This document shows, in pieces, positions 6,462 through 10,096 of a stretch of DNA of 10,096 nucleotides; position 1 is the first letter of the stretch, and every line of letters begins with the position of its first letter. Source of the stretch: a bacterium (GTDB lineage: Bacteria > Patescibacteriota > UBA1384 > JAMDBS01 > DAOVQR01); NCBI GenBank assembly GCA_030628575.1, contig DAOVQR010000016.1, positions 1 to 10,096 of the forward strand, read 5' to 3'. The notes under the pieces are model-generated. The model was not told the DNA's origin, did no database searches, and worked only from the letters and a program-made list of their open reading frames with translations. The position numbers and the translations under genes are program-made.

Positions 6462-6480
6462 TAAAAATTGAATAAAAATT
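6461..6480 (-). repeat. Copy 3 (inverted) of exact 20-bp AT repeat, right of the four-helix gene
   Basis: TTAAAAATTGAATAAAAATT is the exact reverse complement of 6052-6071. Its first base is the A of the four-helix-bundle gene's ATG on the minus strand, so the repeat forms that gene's immediate 5' leader. With copy 2 it makes a perfect inverted pair enclosing the gene. The following AAAAATTGGTAATTAAAAATT-like stretch (6481-6501) leads to the divergent plus-strand gene. Confidence 0.75.
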
Positions 6481-6511
6481 AAAAATTGGTAATTAAAAAT
6501 TAATATAAACT
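6481..6511 (+). promoter_or_regulatory. Divergent AT-rich spacer, possible promoter for the oxidoreductase genes
   Basis: Only 50 bases separate the two divergent start codons, so promoters for both directions should lie here or just inside the genes. On the plus strand TAATAT (6501-6506) and TATAAA (6504-6509) resemble a -10 box very close to the ATG at 6512, and no Shine-Dalgarno sequence precedes it. This would suit a leaderless transcript. No convincing -35 box is present and the AT bias makes -10 matches cheap, so this is weak. Confidence 0.25.
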
Positions 6512-7255
6512 ATGTTATTTGCAAACGATACCAAACAATCTTATCCCAAATCATTCAAAATAAGTTCAAAACCCAACAAGTTCTGTCCCGGTTGTGGTCA
6601 TTCTATTATACTTAAGAAACTTGGTTTTGCTATTGATGAATTGAAAATTCAGAAAAAAACATTATTTGGAATTGATATCGGATGTTCTTTACTGGCTTGG
6701 GATTTTTTTAATGTAGATACAGTGCAAACTCATCACGGTAGAACCGTGCCGGTAGTATCAGGTTATAAATTAATCAAACCGAAAAAAACTTGTATTGCTT
6801 ATGTGGGTGATGGCGGCGCCTATGCTATTGGCTTGCAATCTTTAATTACAGCAGCTAATAGAAATGATCCTATTACAGTTATTGTAGTTAATAATACTCT
6901 TTATGGGATGACTGGTGGCCAGATGGCGCCAACAACTTTAAAAGACGAAGTTACTTCTACTACACCGAAAGGTAAAAATATTGAAGAAAAGGGCAATCCA
7001 TTTCTAGGACCAGAACTTATTAAATCACTGCCAAATAAAAAATCTTATGTTGCTCGAGGCATTGTTAGTGAACCACAGGAATTAAGACAATTAATCAAAA
7101 AAGCGTTGGAGCATCAAATAAAAAATAAATCCTTTTCCTTTGTAGAGGTTCTATCTACATGTCCAACCAATTGGAAAGTAAGTGCTCAAGGGTCCCTGGA
7201 TATGCTTGAAGATAAAATGAGTATTTGTTTCAAAAACCAAGGAGAATTAAAATGA
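6512..7255 (+). CDS. 2-oxoacid:ferredoxin oxidoreductase, beta (TPP-binding) subunit
   Basis: A 247-residue TPP-binding beta subunit of the 2-oxoacid:ferredoxin oxidoreductase family (PorB/KorB/VorB type). These enzymes oxidatively decarboxylate a 2-oxoacid to its acyl-CoA and reduce ferredoxin, or run in reverse. Motifs: FCPGCGH (24-30), DIGCS (55-59), HGR (75-77), the TPP motif GDGGAYAIG (99-107) closed by NN (127-128), YGMTGGQMAPTT (131-142) and STCPTNW (215-221). Cys25, Cys28, Cys58 and Cys217 are placed as the four ligands of the beta-subunit [4Fe-4S] cluster. YGMTGGQ and CPTNW favour the 2-oxoglutarate or branched-chain 2-oxoacid subgroups over pyruvate, but substrate cannot be fixed from this subunit. 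Its TGA stop overlaps the next gene's ATG by the ATGA arrangement, indicating translational coupling. No alpha subunit lies beside it: the gene upstream is on the other strand. Confidence 0.92.
   Translation: MLFANDTKQSYPKSFKISSKPNKFCPGCGHSIILKKLGFAIDELKIQKKTLFGIDIGCSLLAWDFFNVDTVQTHHGRTVPVVSGYKLIKPKKTCIAYVGDGGAYAIGLQSLITAANRNDPITVIVVNNTLYGMTGGQMAPTTLKDEVTSTTPKGKNIEEKGNPFLGPELIKSLPNKKSYVARGIVSEPQELRQLIKKALEHQIKNKSFSFVEVLSTCPTNWKVSAQGSLDMLEDKMSICFKNQGELK
7239..7244 (+). promoter_or_regulatory. Shine-Dalgarno site fixing the gamma-subunit start
   Basis: AAGGAG stands seven bases before the ATG at 7252, inside the 3' end of the beta-subunit gene. It selects that ATG over an in-frame TTG at 7225, which has no ribosome site and would add nine residues ahead of the GEGGQG domain. 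Confidence 0.8.
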
Positions 7256-8025
7256 AGATTTTGTTAAGTGGCGAAGGTGGTCAGGGCATCCAAACAATGG
7301 CTAAAATTTTAGTTGGAGCAGCATATAATCAACATTATAAGGTAAATTATATGCCTCATTATGGTGTGGAAATGAGAATGGGTATATCTAGAGCTTTTGT
7401 AACAATATCATCTGATAAGATAACTTATCCAAAATTCTCCAAAGCTGATATTTTATCTGTTATGACTAAGAGAAACTTGAATTTGGTTAAGGAATTTATT
7501 GATAAGAATACAAAAGTTATTAATGCAATTGACTTAGTTGATTTGCCAGAAGAACGAAACTTACCTACCACAAGTTTTAATATGATTGTTTTAGGAATTA
7601 TTGTTAAAGAAATTAATAAAAGTAATATCAAAATTGATAAAGAAAAAATTCTTGAAGAAATTAATAAATTTTTAGGCAAAAAACCCGATCTAACTAAAAA
7701 TAGAGTGGCTTTTGAAGTTGGATATGATTTAGCTGATAATATGTATTCAAAATTATTAAAATCTGTCAAACCTGATAAGTTTGAACCAATTATCAATAAA
7801 GATGATAAAAAAGAACATATAATATATCCTGATATTTGCAAAGGGTGTGGAATTTGTTTAATTAAATGTCCGGTTGGCGCATTATCGTGGGATAAGAATA
7901 AAAAGAATTTTTTAGGTAAGCCAATACCAAAAGTTGATATGGAAAAATGTATTGGTTGTGGTATATGCGAAGATATTTGCCCTGATGCGGCGATTAAAGT
8001 GAATAAAAAAAGTAAGACAAATTAG
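7252..8025 (+). CDS. 2-oxoacid:ferredoxin oxidoreductase, fused gamma and ferredoxin (delta) subunit
   Basis: A 257-residue fusion. Residues 1 to about 178 are the gamma domain: MKILLSGEGGQGIQTMAKIL carries the GxGGQG nucleotide-type loop (7-12), followed by MPHYGVEMRMG (34-44), where relatives have a Y/G-x-E-x-RGG-like motif. Residues 190-250 are a dicluster ferredoxin: CKGCGICLIKCP (Cys196, 199, 202, 206) and CIGCGICEDICP (Cys233, 236, 239, 243), which should hold two [4Fe-4S] clusters that pass electrons from the beta subunit to free ferredoxin. A lysine- and asparagine-rich segment joins the domains. In many relatives gamma and delta are separate genes. The ATG at 7252 is chosen because AAGGAG precedes it and it overlaps the beta-subunit stop. 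The protein is cytoplasmic, with no signal or membrane segment. It must pair with the beta subunit just upstream and an alpha subunit that is not in this window. Confidence 0.9.
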   Translation: MKILLSGEGGQGIQTMAKILVGAAYNQHYKVNYMPHYGVEMRMGISRAFVTISSDKITYPKFSKADILSVMTKRNLNLVKEFIDKNTKVINAIDLVDLPEERNLPTTSFNMIVLGIIVKEINKSNIKIDKEKILEEINKFLGKKPDLTKNRVAFEVGYDLADNMYSKLLKSVKPDKFEPIINKDDKKEHIIYPDICKGCGICLIKCPVGALSWDKNKKNFLGKPIPKVDMEKCIGCGICEDICPDAAIKVNKKSKTN

Positions 8026-8046
8026 AGTAAATAATAAAATTTTCTG

Positions 8047-9387
8047 ATGAAAAAAACTGCACTAAATATTATTAAAAAACTAAAAAAAGTCGGCTATGAC
8101 GCTTATTGGGCTGGTGGTTGTGTTAGAGATATATTAATGCATCGCGAACCCAAAGATTATGATATCGTTACATCAGCTCGTCCTGAAGAAATTCAAAAAT
8201 TGCTTAAAGATACTATTGAAGTTGGGAAACAATTCGGTGTTATGATAGCCAAAGTTGGCAAATATCATTTTGAAATTGCCACTTTTCGTTCTGAAGGAAA
8301 ATATTCTGATGCACGTCGGCCTGATAAAGTTTTTTGGTCTGACGCTCGTGAGGATGCTAAAAGACGAGATTTTACCATCAATGGTATGTTTTATGATCCA
8401 ATAAATAAGAAAGTTATTGACTACGTTAGCGGTCAAGAAGATATTAAAAATCGAATAATCAGATTTATTGGTAATCCAAATGATAGAATTAAAGAAGATT
8501 ATTTGCGACTATTGCGGGCTATTAGATTTAAAAATACTTTGAAGTTTAAATATGATAAACGGACTTGGGAGGCAATTTGTAGTAATGCTTATCGTATAGA
8601 AAAAGTATCGAAAGAACGAATTGCCGATGAAATTAATAAAATGTTTGTTGATAAACATCGTGCACAGGTGTTGGATGATTTATCGGAATCTGGATTATTA
8701 AAATTTATATTGCCGGAGATTGAGAGAATGAAGGGTGTACGACAACCAGATAAATTTCATAAAGAAGGTGATGTTTATGTTCATAGCTTACAATGTTTAA
8801 AATCCTTACCAGATAATACTCCGTTAATTCTTGTTTGGGCGGTTTTACTTCATGATTCAGGCAAACCCGATACTATATCATATCCAATAACTAAAAATGA
8901 TAGAATTAGATTTAACAAACATATAAAATATTCGGCGGGAATTGCGTCAAAAATTTGCCGCCGGTTGAAATTTTCTAACATAGAAAGAAAATTGATTGTT
9001 TGGCTAGTCAAAAATCATATGAAAATTGGTGATATACCCCGAATGAGTAAAATTAAACGTCGAAGGATGTTAATGGATAAACGTTTCCCATGGCTTTTAA
9101 AATTATTTAAAGCGGATATTTCTGGTTCAAAACCGCGAGATTTTTCACTTTATGATGAAAATGTTAAACTTTACGATCAAGTTAAAAAAGAATATCAGAA
9201 AGAACTGAAAAAACCAGAATTTAAATCATTACTTAAGGGCAGAGATTTAATTTATCATTTTAAACTAGAACCAGGACCAAAAATAGGAAAAATCTTGAAA
9301 AAGCTAGAAGATGCGCAATTAGCTGAAAAAATAAAGACCAAAGAAGAAGCTTTGGAGTATGTAAGGAAAATATTAGGCAAAAAATAA
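8047..9387 (+). CDS. cca: CCA-adding tRNA nucleotidyltransferase with HD domain
   Basis: A 446-residue class II tRNA nucleotidyltransferase that adds or repairs the 3'-CCA end of tRNA. The head has GGCVRD (23-28), the metal-binding DYD (37-39), RRDFTINGMFYD (106-117) and EDYLRLLRAIRF (150-161), whose EDxxR is the nucleotide-selecting motif. The neck follows with KERIADEINKM (189-199). A C-terminal HD domain shows LLHDSGKP (267-274) and KNHMKIGD (322-329), which could give phosphohydrolase activity. The end, FKLEPGPKIGKILKKLEDA, is typical of bacterial enzymes of this length. Strict CCA- versus A-adding specificity cannot be told by eye. It begins 21 bases after the oxidoreductase fusion gene on the same strand; no Shine-Dalgarno is apparent (TTTTCTG precedes the ATG), so it may be read from the same transcript without functional connection. 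Confidence 0.95.
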   Translation: MKKTALNIIKKLKKVGYDAYWAGGCVRDILMHREPKDYDIVTSARPEEIQKLLKDTIEVGKQFGVMIAKVGKYHFEIATFRSEGKYSDARRPDKVFWSDAREDAKRRDFTINGMFYDPINKKVIDYVSGQEDIKNRIIRFIGNPNDRIKEDYLRLLRAIRFKNTLKFKYDKRTWEAICSNAYRIEKVSKERIADEINKMFVDKHRAQVLDDLSESGLLKFILPEIERMKGVRQPDKFHKEGDVYVHSLQCLKSLPDNTPLILVWAVLLHDSGKPDTISYPITKNDRIRFNKHIKYSAGIASKICRRLKFSNIERKLIVWLVKNHMKIGDIPRMSKIKRRRMLMDKRFPWLLKLFKADISGSKPRDFSLYDENVKLYDQVKKEYQKELKKPEFKSLLKGRDLIYHFKLEPGPKIGKILKKLEDAQLAEKIKTKEEALEYVRKILGKK

Positions 9388-9507
9388 TTTTTAATGATTC
9401 AATTTTCAAATCCCACAAGGATCAGCGTCTGACATTGTAACATTGAAAATTCATTGTAAATTAAGAATTGATAATTAATAATTTATTAGGTTAATTTTAA
9501 GGGATAT
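9388..9507. other. Spacer with inverted repeat and a short GC-rich palindrome
   Basis: AATTTTCAA (9401-9409) and TTGAAAATT (9443-9451) are perfect nine-base complements. Between them is the only GC-rich patch in this spacer, centred on TCAGCGTCTGA (9422-9432), a four-base palindromic arm pair around CGT, flanked by CCCACAAGGA and CATTGTAACATTG. The stretch could form a two-level hairpin after cca. No T-run typical of an intrinsic terminator follows. From 9452 to 9500 only AT-rich sequence is seen. Confidence 0.45.
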
Positions 9508-9588
9508 ATGGGTTGGATATTATTTATAGCGTTGGCGATTGTATTTATATTTGTTTTAGTGGCGTTTCGAAAAGATATATTTAAGTAA
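9508..9588 (+). CDS. Candidate 26-residue single-pass membrane peptide
   Basis: This short open frame encodes MGWILFIALAIVFIFVLVAFRKDIFK. Residues 3-19 form one uninterrupted hydrophobic helix long enough to span a membrane, ending in RKDIFK, which would place the positive tail in the cytoplasm. AAGGG (9499-9503) sits four bases ahead of the ATG, a somewhat short but usable ribosome-site spacing. The stop lies at the edge of the terminator of the convergent gene. I do not recognise a family. Such a short frame can arise by chance in AT-rich DNA; what favours it is the combination of ribosome site, hydrophobic block and basic end. Confidence 0.4.
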   Translation: MGWILFIALAIVFIFVLVAFRKDIFK

Positions 9589-9619
9589 AAAACGGAAAAT
9601 TAGGTTGGTAATTTTCCGT
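9587..9619 (-). terminator. Intrinsic terminator of the rightmost minus-strand gene
   Basis: ACGGAAAATTA (9592-9602) and TAATTTTCCGT (9609-9619) form a perfect 11-bp stem with a six-base loop. Read on the minus strand, the stem is followed at once by a six-T tract (9592 to 9587). The gene's stop codon (9600-9602) is within the 3' arm, and its last codons (DGKL) are in the 5' arm, so the terminator overlaps the coding end. On the plus strand there is no matching T-run, so it looks one-directional. Confidence 0.85.
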
Positions 9620-10096
9620 CTATATCTAATAAAAATTTTATTGTGGCATTCTCCTGCATAGCCCAGATTACATCAGTTATTTTTTGATATTGAGGTGTAT
9701 TTGAAGGCAAATGAAACATAGTGTATCCATTTTTTGCTTGATTCCAATATTTTTTGCTGTTTGCTATAATTTCAATTATCCTTTGAATGTAAATTTCAGC
9801 GATATTGTCTCTTTTTTTAGTCGCTTGTCCTAGATAAATTAAATCTGTAATTTGATCTTTAAGTTTTTTAAATTCATTTTTTACATCATCTTCAAAATTG
9901 ACAATAGAAGTCTTTGTGATATAAAAAAGATCTTTTTGGTGTTTAATGTCATCAAGTTGTTTCCTTGTATGAATATATAGAGAATCGAGCAAATAATTGT
10001 ATAAAAATCTTTTTACAGTATTTATCAGAAGAATCAAATTTTTTCTTGGGCAAGGAACACAATTAATTATTTTTTTCCAAAGCTTATCAATAATTG
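9600..10096 (-). CDS. Hypothetical protein, 5' end beyond the window
   Basis: I do not recognise this protein. The frame is open to the right edge: about 164 residues are visible, starting IIDKLWKKIINCVPCPRKN, so the true start is outside. A TTG at 10035-10037 could start a 145-residue version but has no advantage over read-through. The visible part has one C-x-x-C pair near the start (CVPC), a leucine- and isoleucine-rich segment (LILLINTVKRFLYNYLLDSLYI), then a charged, probably helical stretch (about DDVKNEFKKLKDQITDLIYL) that could be a short coiled coil. The C-terminal region contains YWNQAKNGYTMFHLPSNT and IWAMQENATIKFLLDIDGKLPT. No signal peptide or catalytic motif can be assigned. It ends within an intrinsic terminator and converges with the candidate membrane peptide. 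Confidence 0.75.
   Translation of the reverse strand, partial: IIDKLWKKIINCVPCPRKNLILLINTVKRFLYNYLLDSLYIHTRKQLDDIKHQKDLFYITKTSIVNFEDDVKNEFKKLKDQITDLIYLGQATKKRDNIAEIYIQRIIEIIANSKKYWNQAKNGYTMFHLPSNTPQYQKITDVIWAMQENATIKFLLDIDGKLPT

Noticed and set aside
7225..7251. Upstream TTG start for the gamma-ferredoxin gene
   Set aside because: No ribosome site precedes it, and it would add MFQKPRRIK before the conserved GEGGQG domain. The ATG at 7252 has AAGGAG at good spacing.
7425..7841. Minus-strand open frame within the gamma-ferredoxin gene
   Set aside because: It is a hydrophobic antisense shadow of a clearly recognised gene and has no family motif.
10035..10037. TTG as the true start of the rightmost gene
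   Set aside because: The frame continues open for 19 further complete codons to the window edge with no supporting ribosome site at the TTG, so the gene is treated as truncated by the window.

Overview
The window is a strongly AT-rich bacterial segment. Its small, compactly ordered housekeeping genes are separated by 110-180 bp spacers of low-complexity, inverted-repeat AT sequence. It uses the standard code (TAA and TGA both act as stops). A stand-alone four-helix-bundle (S23/IVP-type) gene, a split GlmU, and short GC-rich palindromes inserted in and between genes together suggest a candidate-phylum bacterium, most likely Patescibacteria/CPR. That assignment is an inference from style, not from a marker gene.

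Layout: 17-119 is a GC-rich palindromic intergenic element. From 138 to 6461 all genes are on the minus strand and are transcribed right to left: a four-helix-bundle protein (6105-6461), glmS (4104-5990), alanine dehydrogenase (2812-3924), a YvcK/GlmR-family protein (1693-2694), a left-handed beta-helix acyltransferase (892-1530) and a GlmU-type nucleotidyltransferase (138-890). From 6512 to 9387 the genes are on the plus strand: a 2-oxoacid:ferredoxin oxidoreductase beta subunit, a fused gamma-ferredoxin subunit, and a CCA-adding tRNA nucleotidyltransferase. A 26-codon candidate membrane peptide (9508-9588) then meets, convergently, an unrecognised gene that runs off the right edge. A clear intrinsic terminator (9587-9619) serves that last gene.

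How the genes fit together: GlmS makes glucosamine-6-phosphate. The beta-helix acyltransferase and the nucleotidyltransferase look like the two halves of GlmU, encoded in the reverse of the usual domain order and together making UDP-GlcNAc. GlmR/YvcK, known in Bacillus to bind UDP-GlcNAc and to stimulate GlmS, lies between them. The left half therefore reads as a UDP-GlcNAc supply-and-control cluster with alanine dehydrogenase embedded in it; only GlmM is missing. The plus-strand block encodes the TPP-binding and electron-transfer parts of an oxidoreductase whose alpha subunit is not in the window.

The most unusual signal is inside the YvcK/GlmR gene. Three copies of an 11-bp near-palindrome (ACCTCSGAGGT) sit in frame, 24 and 30 bp apart. 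Each encodes Thr-Ser-Glu-Val, and together they add about 22 residues at a point where the family normally has a short linker. This resembles a miniature protein-tolerated palindromic repeat. A second repeat family, an exact 20-bp AT word, occurs three times: twice as an inverted pair bracketing the four-helix-bundle gene, and once after glmS.
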